A DNA stretch of 64,000 bases from Streptomyces sp. V1I1 (GTDB lineage: Bacteria; Actinomycetota; Actinomycetes; Streptomycetales; Streptomycetaceae): positions 1,798,001-1,862,000 of the forward strand of contig NZ_JAUSZH010000001.1 of the NCBI RefSeq assembly GCF_030817355.1. The letters run 5' to 3'. Below the pieces are notes generated by a model, which saw only the letters and a list, made by a program, of their open reading frames with translations, did not search any database and was not told the DNA's origin. The position numbers and the translations under genes were made by a program. Shown piece after piece: positions 54,624 to 63,449 of this stretch (position 1 is its first letter; each line of letters opens with the position of its first letter).

Positions 54624-56003
54624 TCAGGGCGTCAGGTAGGAGTGGAAGACGCCCTCGGGGTCGTACTGCGCCCTCAGGGTCTGCAGCCGCTGCCAGTCGC
54701 TCGGCGTGAACGACCGCTCGGCGCGGCTCGGACTGGCGGTGAGGTCGGCCTCGGCGATGTAGTGCCCCGTCCCGAGCGGCTCCACCGCGCTCATCGCCTC
54801 GCGCAGCCAGCGGACGTTGATGTCATCCTCCGAAGGGTCGTCCCAGACGGCGTAGGGGACGACGTAGCTCTCGCCGAGCACCGAGAACGCCATGTCGCGC
54901 AGCAGATCCTCGTCGTGCGACACGGGCGATACGGGTGCCAGGACGAGGGACTTGTCGGAGGGGGCACTTTCGACCGCGTCGCCGAGCCTGGACAACAGCG
55001 TCCCGAAGTCCGCCTGAGACCACAGGGTGTCGGCCGCAAAGCGGTGCTGTCCGGGCCAGATGCTGCCGGAGGCGTCGTAGAGGGCATCGAGAGACGTCGG
55101 CTCGTCCGCTTCCCGGAAAAGGGAGCGATCGGCGAAGGGACAGTTCCGGAGCGGTCGGAGAGCCTGGACGGCCTGCTCGCTCGAATCCGCGAATACGGTG
55201 GCGCCTACGACGATCGCCTTCGGCCGTGGCCTTTCCTTCGTCATGTGCGGGGCGGCCGTTGCGAGTACGAGAGCCAATTCCACCGTCGGCTCGAGTTCGT
55301 TCGCGGTCTCGATGGCCCAGTTCGACACCTCTTCAACATCCGCGAGGGGAAAGGCATACGTGGTCGACATGATCGCCCCGGGAAGCCGGTGCAGGCGAAG
55401 GCGGAAGCTGGTGACGACGGCGAAGAAACCCGGCCCTGCTCCACGCGCCGCCCAGAACAGGTCGGGATTCTCGTCCTCGTTGCATCGGACCACTTCGCCG
55501 TCCGCCGTCACGGCTTCAATCTCGTATACGCTCCGGCAAGCCGGCCCCAGGGCACCGGAATTCCACCCGAGACCACCACTGAGGAGATATCCGCCGACGG
55601 CGACCGACCCACAATGCCCGGTGGGAAAGGCGAGGCCGCGCGCGGCGAGTTCCGGAACGAGTTCGCCACCGGTGACAGCCGGCTGCACGGTCGCCGTCGC
55701 GGAAGCCTCGTCGAAGTCCCACCGCCGGAGCCGGGAGAGGTCGATGAGCATGCCGTCGGAGCGGACGGACGAGCCGCACCAACTGTGCCCGCCCGCCCGT
55801 ACGGCGATGCGGAGACCGCGGGAGCGGGCCAGCCCGATGGCTTCGGGAACGTCCCGCTCGGAGGCGGCCCGGACGATCACCTCCGGGAATCGCTCGGGTT
55901 TGAGCCCGTTCCACACCATGCTTGTCCGGATGGCTTCGTAGTCGGCGTCGCCTCGCTGGACGAGCGCCCCCTCAATACGTCCGGCCTGCCCGTGTTCGCG
56001 CAT
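54624..56003 (-). CDS. FAD-linked (berberine-bridge-like) oxidoreductase
   Basis: About 459 residues. ATG 56003 is placed 6 bases after GGAG. FAD-binding type 4 domain: VIVRAASERDVPEAIGLARS and RIAVRAGGHSWCGSS, with the His that carries FAD, and FPTGHCGSVAVGGYLLSGGL, where the Cys of GHCGSV would make the second covalent bond, so FAD is probably bicovalently attached. The C-terminal BBE segment includes WQRLQTLRAQYDPEGVFHSY. Such enzymes oxidise alcohols, sugars or alkaloid-like natural products. There is no signal peptide. It is divergent from the zinc alcohol dehydrogenase; a shared substrate is possible. Confidence 0.9.
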   Translation of the reverse strand: MREHGQAGRIEGALVQRGDADYEAIRTSMVWNGLKPERFPEVIVRAASERDVPEAIGLARSRGLRIAVRAGGHSWCGSSVRSDGMLIDLSRLRRWDFDEASATATVQPAVTGGELVPELAARGLAFPTGHCGSVAVGGYLLSGGLGWNSGALGPACRSVYEIEAVTADGEVVRCNEDENPDLFWAARGAGPGFFAVVTSFRLRLHRLPGAIMSTTYAFPLADVEEVSNWAIETANELEPTVELALVLATAAPHMTKERPRPKAIVVGATVFADSSEQAVQALRPLRNCPFADRSLFREADEPTSLDALYDASGSIWPGQHRFAADTLWSQADFGTLLSRLGDAVESAPSDKSLVLAPVSPVSHDEDLLRDMAFSVLGESYVVPYAVWDDPSEDDINVRWLREAMSAVEPLGTGHYIAEADLTASPSRAERSFTPSDWQRLQTLRAQYDPEGVFHSYLTP

Positions 56004-56143
56004 CATGGACTCCAGGACTTGCGCCGGCTGCGGCTGCGGCTGAAGCTGAAGATCCGGTGTGAAGTACCGCAGAGTACAAGCGGAGACATCCCCAGTTTAC
56101 CGGCCGCCCCGAAAGCTCGCGGCCTGGAATTGCTGCCCTGGAG

Positions 56144-57217
56144 ATGGCCATCGACACCATGAGAGCTTTTGTACTCAGGAAAGTCGGCGAGGTCGGCGTC
56201 GTCGAGAAACCGGTCCCCGAACCCGGCCCCAATGAGGCGGTCGTGCGCACCACCGCGGCCATGGTCTGTACGTCCGACGTGCACACGATGAAGGGAGCGA
56301 TCCCGGTCGCTCCCGATGTCACATTGGGACACGAGGCGGTCGGCGTCGTTCATGCCCTGGGTTCTGCCGTAGAGGGTCTCGGGGAGGGCCAGCGTGTCGC
56401 CGTGGGTGGCGTGACCCCGTGTTTCCAGTGCGAATACTGCCAACGCGGCTTCTCCTCGCAGTGCGGGGGCAGGATGATGGGAGGCGCGGTGTTCACCGTC
56501 CAGGCGGACGGGAACATGGCGGAGTATTTCCTCGTCCGCAATGCGCAGGCCAATCTGGCGCCGATCCCCGAGACCCTCGGCGACCACCAGGCCTTGTACG
56601 CGACGGACATGCTGTCGACCGGATTCGTCGCCGCCGAACACGCGGAAATCGAATTCGGTGAGACCGTCGCGATCTTCGCCCAGGGGGCGGTGGGGCTCTC
56701 GGCGACGATCGGCTGCCGTCTGCGCGGTGCCGGCCTCGTCATCGCAGTCGAGTCGATTCCCCAGCGTCAGGAACTTGCGAGGCATTTCGGCGCCGATGTC
56801 ATCGTCGACCACGCCCAGCACGACCCGGTGCGGCGAATTCTGGAGTTGACCGGCGGTCAGGGCGTGGACGCCGCGATCGAAGCGCTCGGCACCCCCCGTA
56901 CGTGGGAAGCGACCTTCCGTGTCACCAAGCCGGGCGGACGTATCTCCAATGTCGGATACCACGGCGACGTACCCAAGCCGCTCAAAATCCCCTTGGAACC
57001 CTTCGGATACGGGATGTCCGACAAGCAGATCTACGGCGGACTGAACCGCGGGGGCCGGGAGCGGCTGCGGCGGATCTTCCGGCTGCTGGAGCACGGCAAG
57101 GTGGATCCCACGCCGATGACCACGCAGGAGTTCGGCTTCGACGAGATCGAGCGGGCATTTCGGATGATGGAATCGAGAGAGAACGGGATCATCAAGCCAC
57201 TGATTCGTTTCGACTGA
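56144..57217 (+). CDS. Zinc-dependent alcohol dehydrogenase (MDR family)
   Basis: About 357 residues (ATG 56144; ATG 56159, MRAFVLRK, is an equally likely start because GGAG abuts the first). Catalytic zinc ligands: Cys in AMVCTSDVHTM, His-Glu in LGHEAVGVVHALG, and a later Asp in YATDMLSTGFVAAEHA. Structural zinc: CFQCEYCQRGFSSQC, all four cysteines present. The Rossmann loop GAVGLSATIGCRLRGAG is followed by VIAVESIPQRQELA, where Glu at the strand end indicates NAD. The pattern resembles secondary alcohol dehydrogenases such as TbADH/PsADH. It is divergent from the FAD oxidoreductase. Confidence 0.92.
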   Translation: MAIDTMRAFVLRKVGEVGVVEKPVPEPGPNEAVVRTTAAMVCTSDVHTMKGAIPVAPDVTLGHEAVGVVHALGSAVEGLGEGQRVAVGGVTPCFQCEYCQRGFSSQCGGRMMGGAVFTVQADGNMAEYFLVRNAQANLAPIPETLGDHQALYATDMLSTGFVAAEHAEIEFGETVAIFAQGAVGLSATIGCRLRGAGLVIAVESIPQRQELARHFGADVIVDHAQHDPVRRILELTGGQGVDAAIEALGTPRTWEATFRVTKPGGRISNVGYHGDVPKPLKIPLEPFGYGMSDKQIYGGLNRGGRERLRRIFRLLEHGKVDPTPMTTQEFGFDEIERAFRMMESRENGIIKPLIRFD

Positions 57218-57248
57218 CGCGTTTCGGCAAATGACGCGTTTCGGCAAA
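57215..57248. repeat. 17-bp tandem duplication at the end of the alcohol dehydrogenase gene
   Basis: TGACGCGTTTCGGCAAA occurs twice back to back (57215-57231 and 57232-57248), the first beginning with the stop codon. It looks like a recent slippage or unequal-crossover event. Confidence 0.85.
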
Positions 57249-57348
57249 TGCGCTGTGTTGCCTAACCCGTGGTCAGACCGAAGATGGTGATGATCACCAG
57301 ACAGCACAACGCCACGACGGCGGCGCCCGCCGCATGGGTACGGAAGGA

Positions 57349-58227
57349 TCACGCCCGGCTGGGCAGCAGCCAGAAGGCGAGCGCCCGGTTGACCAGCGGC
57401 ATCAGCAACCACGTCAGAACGCTGACACTCAGCACGTTGCTGATGAACAGGGCCAAATACCCGGGCATTCCCAGGCTGTTGAACCAGTCGCCGACCGTCA
57501 GGTTCAGGATCATCACCGTGGGATACAGGGCCAGCACCACGGACATGGCCTGTTTCCAGTTGGCCGGAATGCCTTCATCCGCCCCCTCGCCGAAGCGGAA
57601 CCAGCCGCCGAACGCCGACCCGATCTTGCGCACGTCGTACGAGCGGAAGTAGCCGCGCCCTTCCTCCAGAAGCTTCTCGCGGGCCTCGGAGTCCAGCCAG
57701 CCGTCGAGGTGTTCGCGCGTGTCGAAGCGGAAGGCGACCACCCAACGGTCCTGAATGCCCTCCACCGGCTTGAACATCTCCGACCCCATAAAGCCGGGAA
57801 ACCCCTCCTGCGCTTTCAGGATCTTGTCCTCCCAGCGCATGAAGTCCCGCTCCCGCCCCGGCAGCACGTCGTGCGAGATGACGGCCGTGACGACATCCTG
57901 GGCCGGCGTCCCACCGGTGAGCACCTCTTGTGTCGGAGTCCCGTCGAACAACGGGCGGCCCTCATCGAGGAGTTGTCGACGCGCACCCGAATTCAGCCAC
58001 GCGGTCAGCTGCTCGACACCGGAGAAGCGGAATACGACGACCCACTCGTTCTCTTCGCCGGAGACCGGCGGGTACAACTCCGTGCCCTGGAACCCGTCGA
58101 AGCCTCGCACGACCTGGTTGGTCTTCTCCTGCCAGCGCTTGTAGTCGTCATCCCGGCCCGCCCGGACCTTCTGGGAGGTCACGACCGTAGCGCTGTCACC
58201 GAGGTCACGGCTTGCACGGGTACTCAT
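57349..58227 (-). CDS. Two-domain ABM monooxygenase-like membrane protein, cut by an early stop
   Basis: About 292 residues. There are two tandem antibiotic-biosynthesis-monooxygenase (dimeric alpha/beta barrel) domains at about 12-105 and 112-205: VTSQKVRAGRDDDYKRWQEK and ISHDVLPGRERDFMRWEDKI, each with WVVVFRF or WVVAFRF and a closing helix. Two membrane segments follow (SVVLALYPTVMILNLTVGDW, LFISNVLSVSVLTWLLMPLV). After the TGA at 57349 the same frame stays open for 28 more codons to TAG at 57262. Those codons encode a third hydrophobic segment (AAVVALCCLVIITIFGL), so the present stop looks like a nonsense mutation near the C-terminus. Function unknown; heme- or quinone-related chemistry is only a family possibility. 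Confidence 0.85.
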   Translation of the reverse strand: MSTRASRDLGDSATVVTSQKVRAGRDDDYKRWQEKTNQVVRGFDGFQGTELYPPVSGEENEWVVVFRFSGVEQLTAWLNSGARRQLLDEGRPLFDGTPTQEVLTGGTPAQDVVTAVISHDVLPGRERDFMRWEDKILKAQEGFPGFMGSEMFKPVEGIQDRWVVAFRFDTREHLDGWLDSEAREKLLEEGRGYFRSYDVRKIGSAFGGWFRFGEGADEGIPANWKQAMSVVLALYPTVMILNLTVGDWFNSLGMPGYLALFISNVLSVSVLTWLLMPLVNRALAFWLLPSRA

Positions 58228-58307
58228 GCAGAGTAGTCTAGATCAAAAGGGAGTTATCGAACAAATGGGAGAAATTTGCGCCGGCCAGTGAGCGGGAGGA
58301 TTCTGAG

Positions 58308-58874
58308 ATGGGACACCAGGAGTTCATGGCCGAAGCGGTTCGGCTGGCCACCGAGTCCGTCGAGAAGGGCTGGGGCGGCCCGTTCGGTGCGGTGATCACC
58401 AACGACGGCGAGATCATCGCTCGCGGGCAGAATCGCGTACTCCTCACGGCCGATCCGACCGCGCACGGCGAAGTGGAAGCCATCCGCAAGGCCGTTCAGG
58501 TGCTCAATCCCGAGGCGCCCAGCATCTCCGAGGAGCACCAGAACGAGTACACCCTGGAGTTGGTGCCTCGGCCTGAGGGCTCCCCCGACCTCGTGCCGGA
58601 GCGCGCTCGCATGCTGCAGGGGTGCGCGATCTACACCAGCGGCGCCCCCTGTCCGATGTGCATGAGCGCCATCTACTGGGCTCGGATAGGGACCGTCTAC
58701 TACAGCTGCGACTGGAAGGCCACTCAGGGGATCGGTTTCGACGACGCCTTCCAGTACGAGGACTTCGCGAAGCCCCCGGACCATCGGAGCATCACTCTCG
58801 AGCAGCTCCACCCCGAGTTGGGCGCCACGTCGTACGAGGCATGGGCGAAGAAGCCGAACAATCACCCGTACTGA
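58308..58874 (+). CDS. Nucleoside/guanine deaminase (CDA fold)
   Basis: About 188 residues, ATG after GGGAGGA. Zinc-dependent deaminase: GWGGPFGAVITNDGEIIARG, PTAHGEVEAIRKA (H-A/G-E, His as zinc ligand and Glu as proton shuttle), and TSGAPCPMCMSAIYWARI (PCxxC zinc pair). The C-terminus FDDAFQYEDFAKPPDHRSI follows the guanine deaminase pattern, but an insertion of about 30 residues (PEAPSISEEHQNEYTLELVP) separates the two zinc motifs, which is longer than usual for GuaD. The likely substrate is a purine base or related heterocycle. Confidence 0.9.
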   Translation: MGHQEFMAEAVRLATESVEKGWGGPFGAVITNDGEIIARGQNRVLLTADPTAHGEVEAIRKAVQVLNPEAPSISEEHQNEYTLELVPRPEGSPDLVPERARMLQGCAIYTSGAPCPMCMSAIYWARIGTVYYSCDWKATQGIGFDDAFQYEDFAKPPDHRSITLEQLHPELGATSYEAWAKKPNNHPY

Positions 58875-58957
58875 CGCGGAGCCCCTGAACTGCTCCCTGG
58901 TCGGCATCGTCTTGGAATTGCCCGGCCGCAGGGGCGCGGGGCAGGAAGGGGAACGCG

Positions 58958-59899
58958 ATGGAGCTGTTCCCGCCGATACCGCTCGCGGAGTGGCAGGACA
59001 CCAAAGAAACACTGCACCGATTCGCGCAAGTCGTCGGCAAGATCCGCCTCGCCGCGAGTGCCCGGCGCAACCACTGGTGGAACGTTCCGTTCCATCTCAC
59101 CGGACGCGGCATCACCACACGTCCGATGGGACAGGTCGACGGAAATCCGGTCTTCACTGTCGACTTCGACTTCGTCGACCATCAACTGGTCGTCGCGACC
59201 TTGGACGGCCGAGCGTCCCTCCCGCTTGAGGGCCAGTCCGTGGCGTCCTTCCACAGCAACACCCTTGACGCTCTGGCCCAAGTGGGCGTCCTCGCGCGCA
59301 TCGCCATTCCCAGGCCGTACGACCTGCCCGATGCCGACCGGCCGTTCGCCGAGGACACCGAGCATGCGGCCTACGATCCTGTGCTGGCCAACCGCTACTG
59401 GCAGGTCCTCAGCCAGGTGGCGTTGGTGCTGGAGGAATTCGCAGCCGGCTTTTCGGGAAAAGCCAGCCCCGTACACCATTTCTGGCACACCTTCGACATT
59501 GCCCACAGCCGGTTCTCAGGGCGTCACATCGACCAGTCGCCGCAGGTCGATCCGGTAACGCGGGAGGCATACTCCCGAGAGCTGATCAGCTTCGGATTCT
59601 GGTTCGGTGACGATACGTTCGCCGAGCCCGCTTTCTACTCCTACACCGCCCCCGAACCTGCGGAACTGACCGGGGAGCCGCTCAAGCCCGCTGCAGCACA
59701 CTGGGTTTCACGCAATGACACCCACCTGGCCGTGCTGCCCTACGACGCGGCCCGCGCCGAAAACGATCCTCGTTCCGCCGTACTCGACTTCTATGAGAGC
59801 GCGTACCAGGCCGGATCCCGACGCGCCGGCTGGGACATCGCCGCTTTCGCCTCTCCGGACGGGATCACAGATCCACAACTGCCGGTCCCGCGTCGCTGA
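58958..59899 (+). CDS. DUF5996 family protein
   Basis: About 313 residues, ATG after GGAAGGGG. Matches a conserved family I recall as DUF5996: LAEWQDTKETLHRFAQVVGK, RNHWWNVPFHLTGRGITTRP, VDFDFVDHQLVVATLDGR, PVHHFWHTFDIAHSRFSG and SFGFWFGDDTFAEPAFYSYT. There are many conserved His/Trp (HHFWHTFD), which could bind a metal, but no function is known. It is 83 bases downstream of the deaminase on the same strand and may be co-transcribed. Confidence 0.85.
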   Translation: MELFPPIPLAEWQDTKETLHRFAQVVGKIRLAASARRNHWWNVPFHLTGRGITTRPMGQVDGNPVFTVDFDFVDHQLVVATLDGRASLPLEGQSVASFHSNTLDALAQVGVLARIAIPRPYDLPDADRPFAEDTEHAAYDPVLANRYWQVLSQVALVLEEFAAGFSGKASPVHHFWHTFDIAHSRFSGRHIDQSPQVDPVTREAYSRELISFGFWFGDDTFAEPAFYSYTAPEPAELTGEPLKPAAAHWVSRNDTHLAVLPYDAARAENDPRSAVLDFYESAYQAGSRRAGWDIAAFASPDGITDPQLPVPRR

Positions 59900-59982
59900 T
59901 TCCGAACGAGCGGATTCCCCACGAGCGGATTCCGAACAAGCGACGGCAGGCCGAGTGAACCTCAACAGCAACAACAGCAACG

Positions 59983-60342
59983 TCAGTGCACGTGCTGCTG
60001 CCAGTCCGCGGGCACCTTGCCCCGCGGGCCCGGGGTCGGCTGGGAGACCGGGTGCGAGACGGGTGGGAGCAGCTGCGGGCCGTCGTAGTACTGCTCGGTC
60101 TCGATGTTCCAGAACCAGCTCTCTTCCGGCTCGAAGCTGGTCAGGAAGGGATGTCCCGCCTCGCGCGCATGCTTCGTACCGTGCTGCGAGGGTGAGGAAT
60201 CGCAGCATCCGATGTGCCCGCACGCGGCGCAGCGCCGCAGGTGCAACCACCATCCCGGACCGTCGCCCGCCAGGCACTCCACGCAGCCGTCTCCGCTCGG
60301 AGTCGCAGTTGGATCTATACCTGGGATCTGGTCATGTGCCAT
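59983..60342 (-). CDS. UBP-type zinc finger protein
   Basis: About 119 residues, ATG 60342. A single ZnF-UBP domain: CVECLAGDGPGWWLHLRRCA, then CGHIGCCDSSPSQHGTKHAR and EAGHPFLTSFEPEESWFW, with the Cys/His ligands C-x2-C...C-x2-C-x4-C...H-x3-H...H in order. The C-terminus is Pro-rich. In eukaryotes this finger binds free ubiquitin C-termini. Streptomycetes carry many stand-alone copies of unknown role. It is convergent with the DUF5996 gene. Confidence 0.9.
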   Translation of the reverse strand: MAHDQIPGIDPTATPSGDGCVECLAGDGPGWWLHLRRCAACGHIGCCDSSPSQHGTKHAREAGHPFLTSFEPEESWFWNIETEQYYDGPQLLPPVSHPVSQPTPGPRGKVPADWQQHVH

Positions 60343-60686
60343 TTGGTATGCCTCTCTGAGTGAGGCTTGGCAGGTGTCTTTGGGGACCCGTTCGGCGTGC
60401 TGAGGTCGGTGACCTGCCCTTCTTGCATCGTAACCGGCGTCAGCACGGAGCGCGTCCACTCGGCATACGGCGACGATCGGAACTGCCCGGGCCCCGAACA
60501 GCGACGGGCCCAGACATCCGGTCGTCGGACCGTAAGGCGCCCTGTGCGGGGCAGACCGGTCGGCGGGGCTGTCACTGTCCCGGTGAGCGCCGCCTGACCC
60601 GCAGTGGCGCCGGCTGACGCCACCCCATACTTGCCGAAACAGCAAGGGACATTGCCATCCCGTTGTGCGAGCCGCAGGGTGGCGGC

Positions 60687-61766
60687 ATGACTGAGACGAA
60701 CAAGCGAAACCTCGCTGATCTCGATGTTGTCGTGGTCGGGGGTGGTGTGGCTGGTCTGTCGGCTGCGCTGACTCTGACTCGGGCCCGGCGTTCGGTGCTG
60801 GTGGTCGACTCCGGGGAGCCGCGCAACGCTCCCGCTGCCGGGGTTCACGGGTTCCTGTCCCGCGACGGCCTCGCGCCGGGCGAGCTGTTGCGGGCGGGCA
60901 AGGACGAGGTCACTGGTTATGGCGGGCGGATCGTGGCGGACCTGGTGACCAGCGCCCGTCGCACCGGCGAGCGCTTCGTCGTGGACACCGAGGGCGGCGA
61001 GAGCCATGGAGCGCGGCGTCTGCTGGTGACCACGGGGCTGGTCGACGAGCTTCCCGACGTTCCTGGCGTGCGTGAGCGGTGGGGCCGTGACGTGCTGCAC
61101 TGCCCGTACTGCCATGGCTGGGAGGTGCGCGACGCGCCGATCGGTGTGCTGGCGACCGGTCCGGGGGCGGTGCACCAGGCGCTGTTGTTCCGGCAGTGGT
61201 CGCCGGATGTGACCGTGTTCCTGCACACTGCGGGCGAACTGACCGAGGAACAGTGGGAGCAGCTGGCCGCCCGCGGTATCGCCGTGATTGACGGCGAGGT
61301 GGTCGGTCTCGATGTCGACGACGACCGCCTCTGCGGTGTACGGCTGGCTTCGGGTACGTGTGTGCCGGTGCGGGCTCTGGCTGTGGGGCCGCGGTTCGAG
61401 GCGCGCGGTGAGATGCTTTCGGGGCTTGGCCTGACGACCGTGGAACACCCCTTGGGCGTGGGCAGTTATGTGGAGTCCGACGCGAGCGGGTTCACCGGGG
61501 TCGCGGGCGTGTGGGTGGCGGGCAATGTCACCGACCTCATGGCCGGCGTCGCGGTGGCCGCGGCGTCCGGAGTGCAGGCCGCGGTGGCGATCAACGCCGA
61601 CCTCGTGGCCGCCGATACCGCGGCGGCGTTGTCCCACCACTCGGCAGCGCAGGCCCAGCAGGCATTCAGCCCGGCCGCGGAGGCCGCCAACTGTGAGCGG
61701 GTCCTCGGCGAACGCCGCCACGGAATCGGGACCGTGATCAGTCCCGGGCACCGCTCGCACGACTGA
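60687..61766 (+). CDS. Thioredoxin-reductase-like NAD(P)/FAD oxidoreductase
   Basis: About 359 residues from ATG 60687. Two Rossmann units: VVVVGGGVAGLSAALTLTRA for FAD near residue 14 and the IGVLATGPGAVHQALLF region for NAD(P). The redox motif is CPYCHGWEV near 143, where thioredoxin reductase has CATC, so it may act as a thiol-disulfide oxidase of a natural product (GliT/HlmI-like) or a low-Mr reductase. FAD closure is VAGVWVAGNVTDLMAGVAVA. The last 45 residues are an Ala/His/Ser-rich extension. The 343-base gap before it (60343-60686) holds no gene; GTGGCG...CGCCAC near 60604 is the only structure. Confidence 0.88.
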   Translation: MTETNKRNLADLDVVVVGGGVAGLSAALTLTRARRSVLVVDSGEPRNAPAAGVHGFLSRDGLAPGELLRAGKDEVTGYGGRIVADLVTSARRTGERFVVDTEGGESHGARRLLVTTGLVDELPDVPGVRERWGRDVLHCPYCHGWEVRDAPIGVLATGPGAVHQALLFRQWSPDVTVFLHTAGELTEEQWEQLAARGIAVIDGEVVGLDVDDDRLCGVRLASGTCVPVRALAVGPRFEARGEMLSGLGLTTVEHPLGVGSYVESDASGFTGVAGVWVAGNVTDLMAGVAVAAASGVQAAVAINADLVAADTAAALSHHSAAQAQQAFSPAAEAANCERVLGERRHGIGTVISPGHRSHD

Positions 61767-61979
61767 CCCGTCTCGCGGCTGTCCGCGTGTTCATGCCCCG
61801 CGGCGAGTCGTCCGTAGAGCCCGGCGACTTCGGTTCGGGCCACCGAAGTGGTGGACGGGCCTTCAAGGACGAGCCGCGAAAACAAGAGCCCCGAAAGGAA
61901 TGCAACATGCCTCACTCCAGTCTCGATTCAGGACGCGGCGCCGGGCATGACACGGTCAGGCCGTGGCGGTTGCTGTCCC

Positions 61980-62098
61980 GAGGTGGACCTGGACGATCTG
62001 CGAAAGCGGCTGCTGAACACACAGTGGCCCGAGTCGGCGACCGTCCCGGGCTGGTCACAAGGGGTTCCACTGGAGTACCTGCGGGAGTTCCGCTGCCA
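61980..62098 (+). pseudogene. N-terminal fragment of an epoxide hydrolase (EphA type)
   Basis: EVDLDDLRKRLLNTQWPESA then TVPGWSQGVPLEYLREF is the conserved N-terminal lid segment of microsomal-type epoxide hydrolases. After REF the sequence becomes the opposite-strand RidA fragment, so more than 300 residues are missing. The start region before 61980 is out of frame. From 61767 to here no other gene is seen. Confidence 0.7.
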
Positions 62099-62102
62099 GC
62101 AC

Positions 62103-62290
62103 GGTGTCGAGGTTGCGGACGATCTGTGCCGCCTGCGCGCCATGGTCGTCCGGTCCTACGGGTCGCCCGTCTCCATCCCACGCTACTTGCCCGGACAGAT
62201 GCACGAGCCGGGTGTCCTCGACGCTGACGATCTGGCTGATCCGGTCGGACGGGCAGTTCACGGACGGGGGTTGAGGCGGGTCACGGTCAT
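62103..62290 (-). pseudogene. N-terminal fragment of a RidA-family gene
   Basis: ATG at 62290 overlaps the stop of the monooxygenase fragment (ATGA) and reads MTVTRLNP, then after a one-base shift SVNCPSDRISQIVSVEDTRL, VHLSGQVAWDGDGRPVGPDD and QIVRNLDTVLAAELP. This is the first half of RidA. The second half is missing, replaced by epoxide hydrolase sequence on the other strand. Confidence 0.7.
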
Positions 62291-62433
62291 GAGGCGTCGC
62301 CTCCCGCGGGTGCGCCTGCCCATGCGGCCAGTGCGGCGGTCCGCTCTGAACTGCGGACGTCGGCATCGGTGGCGCGTGTGGCCCAGGCGATGTGCCCGTC
62401 GGGGCGGACGAGCACTTCGGTCACGCCGTGCAG
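62287..62433 (-). pseudogene. C-terminal fragment of a PheA/TfdB-type FAD monooxygenase
   Basis: LHGVTEVLVRPDGHIAWATR then ATDADVRSSERTAALAAWAG is the closing part of aromatic-ring FAD hydroxylases (LVRPDGHVAW motif). Everything before it, including the FAD site, is gone. The stop overlaps the RidA start by ATGA, so they were an operon. Confidence 0.75.
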
Positions 62434-62449
62434 GTCCGCGTGTTCGTCG

Positions 62450-62859
62450 TGATTCGTGCCGGCCTGGCCAGAGCGATGCGTACAGCGCTGCTCGCCCACC
62501 GCGACGGCGCCCGCGTCTTCGCCGGCACGCACTCGACCGGGGCGCACACCCTGCACTTAGCCGACACCGTGATCGGCGTCCTGCGTGAGGCCGGCTTCGA
62601 CGATGCGGACGCGGCGCGCGCCCTGATGGCGGTGGCCAATTTCACCGTCGGCCACACCCTGGAAGAGCAAGCCGCTCTGGAACCGGGTGCAGAGGCCCCC
62701 GCAGACCCGGGTCGCCTGGTTGACGCCGTGGCGGCCGGGTCGTACCCGCACCTCACGACCACCCTGCCCGTGCTCACCAGCACGGACTTCACCGCCCACT
62801 TCGAGTTCGGCCTGCGCCTGCTCATCGAGGGGCTGCGCGCCCTGCGACAGCAGCGCTGA
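62450..62859 (+). pseudogene. C-terminal ligand domain of a TetR-class repressor, HTH lost
   Basis: LARAMRTALLAHRDGARVFA, then HTLHLADTVIGVLREAGF, ALMAVANFTVGHTLEEQAAL and FEFGLRLLIEGLRALRQQR match the TetR_C_1 domain of tetracycline-repressor-like proteins. The DNA-binding half is missing, ending at the same place where the opposite-strand monooxygenase fragment begins. Confidence 0.8.
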
Positions 62860-62925
62860 CGGCCACCGTTCACGATCCGCATCCAGAGCGTGTGAAGTTC
62901 GGGGTTCGGGCGCCGACGGGTGTCG

Positions 62926-63405
62926 TCAGCGCATGCGGCGGAGGAAAGCGTCGACAAGTCGGTTGGTGAAGTCCTGGCCGAGCGGCTCGTCCGTTACCAG
63001 CACACGGTAGTAGAGGGGGCCGACGAGTTGGTCGGCCTCGGCCGCCATGTCGAGGTCGGCGGGCAACTGGCCCCGCCGCGCGGCGCGTTTCAGAGGCAGG
63101 CGGTCGCGGCGACGCTGCTCGTCGAGGTACCTGGCCCGGAAGTCCGCGGCGAACACCGGATCGTGCTGCGCCTGTGCGATCAGGGCCTCGAAGACGGCTC
63201 CGGAGTCGGACTCGCTGAGGAAATGAGCCAGTTGACGCAGATAGGCACGTAGATCGAGGGTGATGTCGCCGTGATCGGGCGGGATCAGCTCCTCGGCCAT
63301 GTCCTGCAGGAAAGCGTCCACGAGGACGTCGGTCTTGGAGTTCCACCAGCGGTAGATGGTCTGCTTGGCGACACCGCTCTCGCCGCGATGCCCTCACCAC
63401 TTCTG
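62926..63405 (-). pseudogene. TetR-family repressor, 5'-truncated and frameshifted
   Basis: From the stop at 62926 the frame reads back through AFLRRMR, FRARYLDEQRRRDRLPLKRA and DITLDLRAYLRQLAHFLSES to GVAKQTIYRWWNSKTDVLVD, the recognition helix. One base is missing near 63393 (GIAA then ESGVAKQ), and nothing N-terminal to the first HTH helix remains. The ligand domain is TetR_C_11-like. The truncation faces the truncated end of the neighbouring HAF-repeat gene. Confidence 0.75.
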
Positions 63406-63449
63406 GATGGCCGACACCTCACCCGGCCGCCTGGGATGGCTGCTGGGCC

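Noticed and set aside
60343..60686. Short open frames upstream of the thioredoxin-reductase-like gene
   Set aside because: Several overlapping frames on both strands, none with a ribosome site or conserved pattern.
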